Assembly: GCF_025847205.1 (NCBI RefSeq)
Contig: NZ_JAOYTH010000007.1
Location: forward strand, 124,001-188,000
DNA from: Pararhizobium sp. YC-54
Lineage (GTDB): Bacteria > Pseudomonadota > Alphaproteobacteria > Rhizobiales > Rhizobiaceae
DNA length: 64,000 bases
Reading direction: 5' to 3'
Positions 1-8,154 of the stretch are shown piece by piece; positions within the stretch are counted from its first letter, which is position 1, and each line of letters begins with the position of its first letter. A model generated the notes under the pieces. That model was not told the origin of the DNA. It saw only the letters and a list, made by a program, of their open reading frames with translations, and made no database searches. The translations under genes were made by a program, and so were the position numbers.

Positions 1-268
1 ATATCGATCGCGCTTCTTGGCGACGGTGCGCACGCCCTAATACCGTCCTTCCAGACGTCTCCGGAGAATTAGTCCGTCCCGTTTAGAGAAAATCACATCG
101 TTTGCGAGGGAGGTGCCAGACCGCCTCCTTCAATCTGTCGCGAAGAGGGGAAGAAGCCTAGCTGCTTCCTCCACGAGATGGGAAGCTGGCGATGGCGATC
201 GAACGCTGAGCGGATGGAGCGAAGAGAAGAAATCCGAGTTATCGCTGCACCTCAATTCGGGAGTCGTC
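1..268. other. window start, no gene recognised
   Basis: No coding region could be supported here. The stretch ends just before the start codon of the Ku remnant, which has a GGGAG ribosome-binding site about 6 bases upstream. A short reading of the reverse strand at the very edge could be the end of a neighbouring gene, but it is too short to assign. Confidence 0.4.
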
Positions 269-543
269 ATGGCTGGTCATCGCGCACAATGGAAAGGTCA
301 TCTTGAAATCGGCGACTTCAAGTGCGCCGTGAGCCTGTATACGGCAGTTTCCACATCGGAGCGCATCACGTTTCACACGATAAACCAAGCGACGGGACAT
401 CGGGTCCGGCGCGAGTTTGTTGACTCCGAAACGGAAAAAACCGTCGAACGTGATGATCAGGTGAAAGGTTTCGAGGTCGAGAACGGCGAGTACATCATGA
501 TCGACCCGGAAGAGGTGGCCTCGGTTGTCCCGGAGGCCGATAA
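269..543 (+). pseudogene. ku: Ku end-joining protein, N-terminal remnant
   Basis: About 92 residues of a bacterial Ku protein, the DNA-end-binding partner of LigD in non-homologous end joining. The sequence begins MAGHRAQWKGHLEIGDFKC and contains the family hallmarks TSERITFHTIN, GHRVRREFVDSET, and ERDDQVKGFEVENGEY, then stops matching after VPEADK. Bacterial Ku is usually about 260-300 residues, so about two thirds of the protein, including most of the DNA-binding ring, is missing. The open frame continues into reverse-complement IS66 sequence, which would add an unrelated arginine-rich tail. A GGGAG ribosome-binding site supports the start at 269. No LigD gene is seen in the window. The gene is almost certainly non-functional. 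Confidence 0.85.
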
Positions 544-738
544 GATGCGCTTCCGCCACAAGCCGCGCCTTCTCGTCATCAGACCACTGCCGCGGCGAAC
601 GCCGCGACGGCGTCGCCGTCAAAACTTCGAATGTCCGAACCTGATTCACCTTGTCGCTCATATGACTCTCCGCATGATTCATGCAGAAAATGAGCTTCGG
701 CGCACAAACGCGCTACGTGGGATTGCTTACCCGCTTAC
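544..738 (-). mobile_element. IS66-family remnant: left end and start of orfA
   Basis: On the reverse strand a reading begins at 682 with MNHAESHMSDKVNQVRTFEV and continues through RQWSDDEKARLVAEAHLIG, the helix-turn-helix start of the small IS66 TnpA (OrfA) protein. It breaks off at about 544, where Ku coding sequence begins. Upstream of this start the element ends at 738 with GTAAGCGGGTAAGC on the reverse strand, the usual IS66 terminal sequence. So one terminus and the first roughly 45 codons of orfA survive, and the rest of the element (orfB, tnpC, other terminus) is gone. The Ku/IS66 junction is therefore a deletion scar rather than a fresh insertion. Confidence 0.75.
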
Positions 739-824
739 GATGAGCCGCGCGGTCCGCGCGTGCGGCCTCGACACCACACTTCCTCGGTTCACGTTAGTAG
801 TCGGACTTCCTACCGAGAACTGTT

Positions 825-847
825 GATGTTCTTCAACTGAGAACATC
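825..847 (-). terminator. hairpin downstream of the TIR gene
   Basis: A perfect 8-bp inverted repeat, GATGTTCT and AGAACATC, with a 7-base loop, lies 24 bases past the stop codon of the TIR-protein gene. There is no clear T run after it on the reverse strand, so its role as a terminator is an inference from position. Confidence 0.4.
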
Positions 848-870
848 ACATCGTGCTTGAAGTTCAGCGG

Positions 871-1719
871 CTAATCGCGTACGGCGCTCACCAACTGATC
901 CACGATATCATCGATCGTATGGATTGCCGTATTAAGCGCCAGCTTGTTGCCGAGAATCGGTGACTTTTCCATCAACTCGTCTTTTGTCAACTTATGCCAC
1001 ACGGGTAGGATTTTCGATTTTCCCTGCATCTCGCGACCGAACAGCCCATCGAGTTCGAGCTTGGGCCAGTCCTTCGCGAAAAAAGCATGCGACAGGATCA
1101 CCACGCCGAACCTCGAATTAGCAAGCCCATGGTCGATCTTGGCTCGCAGACTATCGCCCCATTTCAAAGTCATCTCGTCATAGAACACACGAAGCCCTGC
1201 CGATCGAGCTTTCGCTGCAAGTTCTCTCACAACTTCGTCCTTGTCTTCGGACGCATGCGAAATGAAGACGTCGAAGGCTTCGGTGTTGGGAGATGAAACG
1301 CGGTCGCCATGCGACGCCTTCATCGACGATACTAGGTTGTCGTTAAGTTGCTTTTGACGGCGAGCCTGAGCGTTTTGCTGGCGTTCGATATCCTTGAACG
1401 CCTTTGCGCGTTTGCTTTCTTCAGCTTTAGCGAGGGACGCACGCGCTGTCGCAAGTTCGGTGCTCTTCGAAGCTATGGCCTTGGCGTATCCTGAGCGCTT
1501 CTGGGCGCTCGCAGCAGCGTCCTTTCGCGCCCGGTCGGCCTCCTTGAGCTTCAAGGATATGGCCGAAACCGACTTGCCCTTCGACGCGGCGAGAGCCGCG
1601 CTGTTAGCTTTGATCAGATAGCTGGCCTCCCTACCCGCCTCCAGCGCGTCCTTTTTCCGTAAATCGGCGATCTGGCCTTCGAGACGCGAAACCTTTGAAC
1701 GGTACATCGAAATGGACAT
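871..1719 (-). CDS. coiled-coil protein with C-terminal TIR domain
   Basis: A 282-residue protein. Residues 5-130 are Lys/Ala/Glu/Arg-rich and predicted to be a long coiled coil (SRLEGQIADLRKK, LKEADRARKDAAASAQK, RQQNAQARRQKQLND). Residues 148-282 are a TIR domain beginning EAFDVFISHASEDKDE, with box-2-like LRVFYDEMTLKWGDSL and the helix WPKLELDGLF. Glu222 there sits where TIR NADases carry the catalytic glutamate. Bacterial TIR domains of this type cleave NAD+ or make cyclic ADP-ribose signals, commonly in antiphage defence. That this one does so is inference. The start is chosen at the ATG preceded by AGGAG; longer in-frame starts lack a site. No SIR2, SLOG or effector partner gene lies beside it, so it is not an obvious Thoeris locus. 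Confidence 0.85.
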   Translation of the reverse strand: MSISMYRSKVSRLEGQIADLRKKDALEAGREASYLIKANSAALAASKGKSVSAISLKLKEADRARKDAAASAQKRSGYAKAIASKSTELATARASLAKAEESKRAKAFKDIERQQNAQARRQKQLNDNLVSSMKASHGDRVSSPNTEAFDVFISHASEDKDEVVRELAAKARSAGLRVFYDEMTLKWGDSLRAKIDHGLANSRFGVVILSHAFFAKDWPKLELDGLFGREMQGKSKILPVWHKLTKDELMEKSPILGNKLALNTAIHTIDDIVDQLVSAVRD

Positions 1720-2002
1720 TGCTGCTCCTGCGGACCTTCCCTCAACGCCCAGAAAAGCGCGATTGACGGTCAAATTGCAAGTCTTGACTAGCAGCGATCC
1801 CTTGCATCGAAGAGACAGACTTCTCGCAGCACAATCCATCAGCCACTGCATCACCTATCGCGCTCATTGACTGCCACACCCGCAATTTGTGATGCCCCAC
1901 CTGGAACGTCATGACTGCTCCATTGAACAATGCACGGGATGGTGCCGAAATACCCGGGCAATATTCCATAGTTCGAAGAAAATCTTCAGCAAGCCTCCAT
2001 GT

Positions 2003-3217
2003 TCAAGGCACCTCGACTGAGATCCGACGCTGGTCTTTGGTTAAGACAGCGGTTACAGCGGCGAAACCAGCCATAAACCCGAAGGCAAGTGCAAAACTCT
2101 TAGACTGTGCAATTGCGCCAACAACCATAGCTCCGGCACCCATTCCTAAATCAAAGCTTAGGTTCCAGAGGACCGACACTCTTGAAGCATTGCTTGCTCC
2201 ACCATCCTGGAACGCCCGAATGAGCGTCGCGCTCTGTAGGCCACCATACGCGATGCCAAGTGAAACCGCTCCGATGATGAGGAACAACAAGCCTGCGAGG
2301 GTTCCTGAAAGAGCCAAGGAGCCGCTCAAGAACAGAGCAGCAAAGGCCGTTATGACGACAAGCGCTGGAATCATCGTGCGCGTTCCAAGCTTGTCACTCA
2401 TTGTCCCGGCGAGCCACCGCGCCACCACCGCGCTACCTGTCAGGAGGAAGAGCACCGTTGTGGCTGCCGACGAACTCGGAGCGATCTGATTTGCAAAAGT
2501 TAGAACAGCACCACCCGTGCTGGTGACGATCACGAGTGCCAACAATGACGGCCAAGTCGTTGAGAAGACATAGCGGAGCGTCTTGGGTCTGGACCCTGAC
2601 CGTTCTTCATGGGTCCTGTCGAATATCGACAGGCGTCCCCCTAGTCGCGCTACCAAGACGAGACCCGCCAATGGCAAGACCGCGGAAATCAGCACAACCT
2701 GGTCTCCAAGGACATCCGCCAGAATCGGTGCCGATGACGCAAAGATCAGCTGAGGAACGGATGAGGCAAGACCATAGGCACCAACCGCCTTTCCGCGTTG
2801 TGACACGGGGGTGAGAAGGCTTACTGCCGTTGCTCCACAGACCGTCATTATCCCAAACCCCACGCCACGCAAGGCGCTGCTGACCAAGACAAGCTCGATG
2901 GTGGGTGCGATGGCTTGGAAGGGCGCGGGCACAGAAAGCAAAACGATGCCGACGGTGAGTGTCACGGTCCATCCGAATCTGCGGATGGCGGAGCTTACCC
3001 CCAGCTGCGCAAGAATTGTGAACAACATGAGCACGGCTGTGACGCTTCCCGCCGCGAATTCGCTTGCACCACCTGCAATCACCCAAGACGGAGAGATGGA
3101 GAGAAGCAGGCTGAAACCAGTAAAGGTCAACGCAACGAGGGTTAGAAGCGCGCCCATGCCATTCGTAGTGAAGACACCAAATTCCGAGTCACCGTTCACG
3201 TTACCCTTGGCTGTCAT
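2003..3217 (-). CDS. MFS transporter, last gene of the dihydroorotate operon
   Basis: A 404-residue major facilitator protein with about 12 hydrophobic segments, starting with a short cytoplasmic N-terminus and a first helix around GMGALLTLVALTFTGFSLLL. The loop 2-3 region carries FGWTVTLTVGI, and a long cytoplasmic loop (residues about 195-225, RLSIFDRTHEERSG) separates the two halves. The start is taken at the ATG that overlaps the aspA stop as ATGA, which indicates translational coupling. By context the likely cargo is a pyrimidine-ring acid such as orotate or dihydroorotate, carbamoylaspartate, or a related dicarboxylate; this is inference, since MFS sequence alone does not define substrate. 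Confidence 0.8.
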   Translation of the reverse strand: MTAKGNVNGDSEFGVFTTNGMGALLTLVALTFTGFSLLLSISPSWVIAGGASEFAAGSVTAVLMLFTILAQLGVSSAIRRFGWTVTLTVGIVLLSVPAPFQAIAPTIELVLVSSALRGVGFGIMTVCGATAVSLLTPVSQRGKAVGAYGLASSVPQLIFASSAPILADVLGDQVVLISAVLPLAGLVLVARLGGRLSIFDRTHEERSGSRPKTLRYVFSTTWPSLLALVIVTSTGGAVLTFANQIAPSSSAATTVLFLLTGSAVVARWLAGTMSDKLGTRTMIPALVVITAFAALFLSGSLALSGTLAGLLFLIIGAVSLGIAYGGLQSATLIRAFQDGGASNASRVSVLWNLSFDLGMGAGAMVVGAIAQSKSFALAFGFMAGFAAVTAVLTKDQRRISVEVP

Positions 3218-4719
3218 GCGATGGTTTTCTCGACAGACCACTCCGCCGCGTTGGGACTTTGCAAAAGCCGGAGAGGCGCGATCATCGTTTCAGCCGTAAG
3301 GAGGGTCTCAAGGCGTTCTTCGGACAAAAGCCCTTCCTCCCGCACAATATCTGCTACCCGCCGGCCTTGGGCGAGTGCACGTTTTGCAATCCTTGAGGAG
3401 GTCTCGTAACCGAGCGCCGGTCCCAATGCGGTTACCAGCGCAGTGCTGTCATCTAGCAGCGCCCTACAGCGATCGCGGTCAGCCTCGATGCCCGACACGC
3501 AACGGGTCGTGAACGTTGTGACCGCGGCAGTTAACTGCTTTATTGCCGACAGCACTGAATATCCAATTGTAGGCTCGAAAGCGTTCAGCTGTAGTTGACC
3601 TGCCTCCGCACAGAAGGTGACAGTCAAGTCGTAGCCGATCACGAGGTACGCCACTTGATTTACGACTTCCGGGATCACCGGATTCACTTTCCCCGGCATG
3701 ATAGAGGACCCGGCCTGCATTGGAGGTAATCTGATCTCTCCCAAACCGCCACGCGGCCCACTGGAGAGAAGCCGCAGGTCATTCGCAATCTTCGAGAGTT
3801 TGACTGCAACCCGCTTCAGAACGCCAGAATATAGTACGAACGCCCCCATGTCAGACGTCGCCTCCATGAGATTAGCTGCTGGCGACAATGGCTGCTTGCT
3901 CAATCGCGCGAGTTCCTCAGTCGCAAGTGCCGCGTAACGGGCGTCGGAATTAATTCCAGTCCCGATCGCAGTGGCTCCCAAATTGACCTCTCTGAAAAGA
4001 GAAACCGTTTCACGAAGCCGGGTGACATCCTCTTTGATCGTGGCAAAGTAGGCATCAAACTCCTGCCCCAACGTCATCGGGACCGCGTCCTGCAGTTGCG
4101 TTCTGCCTAGCTTCAGTACATCGCTAAACTCAACCGCTTTTGCCTTAAACGCAAAGGAAAGGTCATCAAGTGCGCTGATCAGGGGGTCAGATGTAAGAAT
4201 GATCGCTAGACGCAACGCGGTGGGATAAACATCATTGGTCGACTGCGACTTGTTCACATCGTCGTTCGGGTGGAGCGAGGAATACTGCCCCTTCAGGCAC
4301 CCCATTTTTTCGAGAGCGACGTTTGCTATAACCTCGTTGGCGTTCATGTTGGTCGACGTACCAGCCCCGCCCTGCACAGCGTCCACCACAAACTGGCCGC
4401 GAAAACGATCCTCGCTCAGAATGAGCTCGCAGGCCCACTCAATGGCATTCGCCTTGGCTGCGTCCAAGAGACCGAGCCTTCGATTGGCCCTTGCCGCAGC
4501 CTGCTTGACGAAGACCAAACTTTTTACGAGTTCAGGGAAATGACCAACCGTGATGCCGGTGATTGGAAAATTCTCCATTGCCCGAAGAGTGTGTATCCCC
4601 CAATACACATTGGCCGGGATCTCCGCCGATCCAAGCAAGTCGTGTTCGATGCGTTTCAACGTTGCCGCGGCATCCGAGGACGAAGCAACATTATCTAATT
4701 TCGAATTTTTCGTGGTCAT
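3214..4719 (-). CDS. aspA: aspartate ammonia-lyase (aspartase/fumarase family)
   Basis: A 501-residue member of the class II fumarase/aspartase superfamily, which releases ammonia from L-aspartate to give fumarate. The family signature GSSIMPGKVNP is present, as are the conserved GGAGTSTNMNANEVIAN and HPNDDVNKSQSTNDVYPTA segments and the second active-site region GRTQLQDAVPMTLGQEF. The N-terminus ERIEHDLLG-like (KRIEHDLLGSAEIP) is aspartase-like rather than fumarase-like. The start is set at MTTKNSK, after an AGGG ribosome site; a longer in-frame start exists but reads through low-complexity leader sequence. It lies 26 bases after pyrE and overlaps the MFS gene. In this operon it would finish conversion of carbamoylaspartate-derived aspartate into the citric acid cycle. 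Confidence 0.9.
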   Translation of the reverse strand: MTTKNSKLDNVASSSDAAATLKRIEHDLLGSAEIPANVYWGIHTLRAMENFPITGITVGHFPELVKSLVFVKQAAARANRRLGLLDAAKANAIEWACELILSEDRFRGQFVVDAVQGGAGTSTNMNANEVIANVALEKMGCLKGQYSSLHPNDDVNKSQSTNDVYPTALRLAIILTSDPLISALDDLSFAFKAKAVEFSDVLKLGRTQLQDAVPMTLGQEFDAYFATIKEDVTRLRETVSLFREVNLGATAIGTGINSDARYAALATEELARLSKQPLSPAANLMEATSDMGAFVLYSGVLKRVAVKLSKIANDLRLLSSGPRGGLGEIRLPPMQAGSSIMPGKVNPVIPEVVNQVAYLVIGYDLTVTFCAEAGQLQLNAFEPTIGYSVLSAIKQLTAAVTTFTTRCVSGIEADRDRCRALLDDSTALVTALGPALGYETSSRIAKRALAQGRRVADIVREEGLLSEERLETLLTAETMIAPLRLLQSPNAAEWSVEKTIA

Positions 4720-4745
4720 AGAAGCCCTGCTTGATAACCAGATCA

Positions 4746-5417
4746 CTAAAATCGGGCGGTCGAACGTCCGCCGTGCCATGCGGACCAACGAACAGGATCG
4801 CGTAAAAATTGTTCGAGTTCCTGGCGGTCGTCTGCGCTCATTGCTTCTTCAGGCGCATAGCGAAGTACGTCACTCCACGTCGCGAGAGAGTGAAGGTTTA
4901 CGCCCGACTCCATGAGGGTCGTATCGACACCGGGGAAAACATCGTAGAAGAATACGGTGAGAATGTCCGTTACAACCGCACCTGCGGCACGGAGCCCCTT
5001 CACGAAAGCTCCTTTGATCGTCGCGTCCGTGGTCATGTCGTCCATGAGCAACACACGCATTCCCTCAACATTGCCGCCTTCAACTTGCGCATTCCGCCCT
5101 ATGCCGAGCGGCTTCTTTCGGACATAGCGCAGGGGCTTTTGCGTCGCGTCGGCAAGCAGGGTAGCAAACGGAATGCCCGCTGTTTCAGCTCCAGCTATGG
5201 CATCGTACTCAAGATTGACCCCGTTGGTCCCTAAGTACTCCGTCGCAAGCCGTGTGATGGCTTTCCTCACCGTCTGTTCCGCTATCAGCAATCGAACGTC
5301 GACATATACCGGGCTCGCCCATCCACCGGCCAACACATAAGGCTGATCTCGGTTGATGCCGACAGCATGGCATTCAAAAAGGAGCCGGGTAATCTGTGCC
5401 CCTGCTGGATTCGTCAT
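4746..5417 (-). CDS. pyrE: orotate phosphoribosyltransferase
   Basis: A 223-residue type I phosphoribosyltransferase. The substrate-recognition region LAGGWASPVYVDVR corresponds to the conserved ASGxxSPxYxD segment, and the PRPP-binding loop is VLLMDDMTTDATIKGA. The enzyme interconverts orotate plus PRPP with OMP plus pyrophosphate. Start at MTNPAG overlaps the pyrC stop by ATGA. It is unlikely to be the only pyrE of the cell, because housekeeping pyrE is normally not embedded with aspartase. Its role here may be to divert imported orotate into UMP, or to feed orotate from OMP into breakdown. Three carboxy-terminal segments after residue 190 (DDRQELEQFLRDP) are typical of the rhizobial long form. 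Confidence 0.88.
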   Translation of the reverse strand: MTNPAGAQITRLLFECHAVGINRDQPYVLAGGWASPVYVDVRLLIAEQTVRKAITRLATEYLGTNGVNLEYDAIAGAETAGIPFATLLADATQKPLRYVRKKPLGIGRNAQVEGGNVEGMRVLLMDDMTTDATIKGAFVKGLRAAGAVVTDILTVFFYDVFPGVDTTLMESGVNLHSLATWSDVLRYAPEEAMSADDRQELEQFLRDPVRWSAWHGGRSTARF

Positions 5418-6505
5418 TTCTCTATGTTCCCGATAGACCAAACCAGATTTTCATCGCCGCGGAAGACAACAACTTCAGCCCCATCGACTTCAATCGTCGG
5501 AGAAAATCTTGAGGGCCGCTTTATAAGCTCGATGGTCCCTGCGTTGGGCGGAAGTCCGTAGAACGCGGCGCCGTTCAGGGATGCGAACGCCTCAAATCGC
5601 GGCAGAGCCCCCTCCTCATCGAACACCTGCACATAGGTCTGTAGCGCTGTCGCCCCAACAAAAACGCCGGCACAGCCGCAGGCCGCCTCCTTCGCTCCAC
5701 GCAGATGTGGTGCCGTGTCGGTCCCAATAAAGAAGCTGGCTTCACCAGAGGTGGCGGCGCTCCGGAGGGCAAGTCGGTGCTCCTCGCGCTTGGCAACAGG
5801 TAGGCAATAAAGATGCGGACGCAGGCCGCCCTGAAAAAGCGACGTCCTGTTTATCGTCAGATGATGAGGAGTGATCGTCGCTGCCACCCGCGGTGCATAG
5901 TCGCGAACAATCGCGACACCTTCCGCTGTAGTGACGTGCTCAATAACAACCTTTAACAGCTGATATCTCTCGAGAAGCGGGACCATGGTCCGCTCCAAAA
6001 AACGCGCCTCACGATCGAAGATATCGACATCTGGATCGGTCACCTCGCTGTGAACCAGCAAGGGCATGCCAATCCTCTCCATACGCTCTAGGACCCTGTT
6101 GATGAGTAGTACGTCGGTTACGCCGTGATGGGCATTGGTGGTTGCGCCAGCCGGATACAGCTTCGCAGCCTTCCAAACGCCTTCCACAAATCCTCTTTCG
6201 ATGTCATCGGCTGATGTGTGGTCAGTTAGATAACAGGCCATAAATGGCTGAAAATCACTCTCAGTGGGACGGGCATCCAAGATTCTCTGCCGATATGCAA
6301 CAGCGTCCTCGACCCGCGTCACCGGAGGCGACAAGTTTGGCATGATTATACCGCGAGCGAATTGAGCCGCAGTGAACGGAAGGACAGCTTTTAACATTGA
6401 GCCATCCCGCAAGTGAATGTGCCAATCGTCTGGCCGTCTGATTATGATCCTCAGCGGGTCTTCGGTTCTTTCTGAAGGCTTCTCGAATATGGCGGAAATA
6501 CTCAT
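5414..6505 (-). CDS. pyrC: dihydroorotase, class II
   Basis: A 363-residue amidohydrolase of the E. coli PyrC type, reversibly hydrolysing L-dihydroorotate to N-carbamoyl-L-aspartate. The metal motif is DDWHIHLRDG near residue 28. KLYPAGATTNAHHGV contains the lysine that is carboxylated in this family, and HSEVTD, VIEHVTTAEG, ITPHHL and GTDTAPH supply the other metal and substrate ligands. Length matches the family (about 345-360). The ATG overlaps the stop codon of the upstream M20 hydrolase, so the two are coupled. Its position between a carbamoyl-amino-acid hydrolase and aspartase suggests it runs in the degradative direction here. Confidence 0.92.
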   Translation of the reverse strand: MSISAIFEKPSERTEDPLRIIIRRPDDWHIHLRDGSMLKAVLPFTAAQFARGIIMPNLSPPVTRVEDAVAYRQRILDARPTESDFQPFMACYLTDHTSADDIERGFVEGVWKAAKLYPAGATTNAHHGVTDVLLINRVLERMERIGMPLLVHSEVTDPDVDIFDREARFLERTMVPLLERYQLLKVVIEHVTTAEGVAIVRDYAPRVAATITPHHLTINRTSLFQGGLRPHLYCLPVAKREEHRLALRSAATSGEASFFIGTDTAPHLRGAKEAACGCAGVFVGATALQTYVQVFDEEGALPRFEAFASLNGAAFYGLPPNAGTIELIKRPSRFSPTIEVDGAEVVVFRGDENLVWSIGNIEK

Positions 6506-7821
6506 TGTGCTGCCTCCCTGATAGCTTCTCTCATCGTATGGACGCCAACCAGGAAATCATCGATATCCATTGCTTCGTTCGGATTATGAGAGCCATTCGA
6601 ATTGCGGACGAAGATCATTGCGCTTGGAATTCCGGCATTTGCGAACACTGCCGCATCGTGCCCTGCGCCACTGGCCATTTCTTCACATGGGTGACCTAGT
6701 TTGCCTGCCGCAGCGATTAGACGGTTGATCCAAACCGAGTCCATTAGCGCGGGCGCGGACTCGACCAACCTGTCAAACTTGAAATTGACCCCCCGCTCTT
6801 CTGCGACCGACGCGCATTCAGATTGGAACAGGTCGTAGAATGCTTCCAAGGTTTCACGATGCTGGCTTCTCACTTCGAAGCTGAACCTAGTTGTCCCGGG
6901 GATGCGCGCGATGGCGTGTTCATCCGATACCGTCCCGAAGATACCGGACGTCACCACAAGGTCTCTCCCACGTTCGAGAAGTGTACGCCAATGACGATCA
7001 ATGTGGACCAGAAGCTCCGCTGAAGCGAACACAGCGTCATGGCGCAGCCAGCGTGGCACCGCACCAGAGTGACCGGCTTCGCCCACGCATTCAACATTCC
7101 GATGTCGGAAATTGCCACGGATACCAGTAACGATGCCAATCGCTTGTTGTCGTGCAATGAGGACCGGGCCTTGCTCAATATGTAGTTCGAGCCATGCTCC
7201 TATGGAGCGCGGATCGACGAGCGCTTCCCCTCGATGTACCCGCTCGACGTCCACGCCGACATCACTCATGCAATCCGAAAGCTTTCGCCCGCTATCAACG
7301 GCTGGTGCATCCAAATCATCTTGGCTCAATTTGCCAAAAAGGGCACTCGAACCTATGTAGGCCTTTCCGAACCTTGCGCTTTCCTCGCCGCGCAGCGCGA
7401 ATAGCTTCAACGCTCGTTTCGGTTTAAATCCCTCGCGCAAGAAGCTGGCAAGGACCGCTAGGCCCGCGACTACGCCGGCGGCACCGTCGAAATTTCCACC
7501 CTGCGGAACAGAGTCTAGATGAGAACCGAACGCGATGCACGGCTCTGCGGATTCGGCGGTTCCTGGCAGAGTAATCACTAGGTTTGCGCCACGGTCCCGC
7601 TCCACGGCTAGGCCAAGCTTAGCGGCAGCTCTTTCAATAACATCGAGCGCGAGGCTTTCTCCATGGCCATAGCTATCTCTCGTTATGCCAACACCATCAA
7701 AGGTTTTTTGCCTCAGTTCGTCGAACAGCGCCTCACATAGAGCACGGTCGACACCCAAGGCGGCCTCACTGGCGGTCCTGGTGCTATTATCTGTAACTGG
7801 TGATTCAGCCGATTGCCGCAT
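6502..7821 (-). CDS. M20 N-carbamoyl-L-amino acid hydrolase (likely N-carbamoyl-aspartate)
   Basis: A 439-residue M20 zinc hydrolase of the allantoate amidohydrolase / N-carbamoyl-L-amino acid hydrolase / ureidopropionase family. Metal ligands are visible in GSHLDSVPQGGNFDGAAGV, in RGEESARFGKAYIGS, in WLELHIEQGPVL and near the end in GAGHDAAVFANAGIPSAM. The insertion domain (residues about 215-330) carries the dimerisation and substrate lid. Family enzymes release CO2 and ammonia from an N-carbamoyl group. Because pyrC and aspA follow in the same operon, the most economical substrate is N-carbamoyl-L-aspartate. Start choice is uncertain: 7821 has only a weak ACGGA site and longer in-frame starts reach 7971 (ATG) or 7989 (TTG). 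The chosen start gives the usual family length. Confidence 0.82.
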   Translation of the reverse strand: MRQSAESPVTDNSTRTASEAALGVDRALCEALFDELRQKTFDGVGITRDSYGHGESLALDVIERAAAKLGLAVERDRGANLVITLPGTAESAEPCIAFGSHLDSVPQGGNFDGAAGVVAGLAVLASFLREGFKPKRALKLFALRGEESARFGKAYIGSSALFGKLSQDDLDAPAVDSGRKLSDCMSDVGVDVERVHRGEALVDPRSIGAWLELHIEQGPVLIARQQAIGIVTGIRGNFRHRNVECVGEAGHSGAVPRWLRHDAVFASAELLVHIDRHWRTLLERGRDLVVTSGIFGTVSDEHAIARIPGTTRFSFEVRSQHRETLEAFYDLFQSECASVAEERGVNFKFDRLVESAPALMDSVWINRLIAAAGKLGHPCEEMASGAGHDAAVFANAGIPSAMIFVRNSNGSHNPNEAMDIDDFLVGVHTMREAIREAAQ

Positions 7822-8004
7822 ATCCGTCGTTTCAATCCATCGCGCCAAACAAACAACCGCGGTCCCAGCCGACCCAGTGGTCGGGCCTTCGCAACGTGAT
7901 GCGTCCGTTTGGTTTTCGTAAAGATCAGGGTCAGCATCGGATGCCGTCACCGCTCGTGACGCAGAGCCCATGTCGCCTGATAGATTCAAAGGAGTGTCAT
8001 CAAC

Positions 8005-8154
8005 CTAAGGGAAAATGACTGCCACCATGAAACATCCGTAGGCAATCAGCCCAAGGACTGCTCCCAGGACAAGCACCGCATCGCGCTCGGCGTTGTCCTT
8101 GATAACGGCCGGTCTCATCTTTTCAGCAACTACGTACCCGATGACTCTTTTCAT
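8005..8154 (-). CDS. 49-residue single-helix membrane protein
   Basis: A short gene beginning MKRVIGYVVAEKMRPAV with a strong GGGGAG ribosome site 9 bases upstream. Residues 26-48 (DAVLVLGAVLGLIAYGCFMVAV) form one transmembrane helix, preceded by a charged amphipathic stretch rich in Lys, Arg and Asp. It is the first gene of the minus-strand operon leading into the M20 hydrolase. I do not recognise a family. Possible roles are a small accessory subunit for the MFS carrier at the operon end, or a membrane anchor for one of the enzymes. Both are inference. Confidence 0.6.
   Translation of the reverse strand: MKRVIGYVVAEKMRPAVIKDNAERDAVLVLGAVLGLIAYGCFMVAVIFP

Noticed and set aside
269..826. Full forward frame taken as an intact Ku protein
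   Set aside because: After residue 92 the reading is reversed IS66 sequence and unrelated to Ku.
871..1719. Calling the TIR gene a Thoeris system
   Set aside because: No ThsA-type gene adjoins it and the long N-terminal coiled coil is not typical of ThsB.
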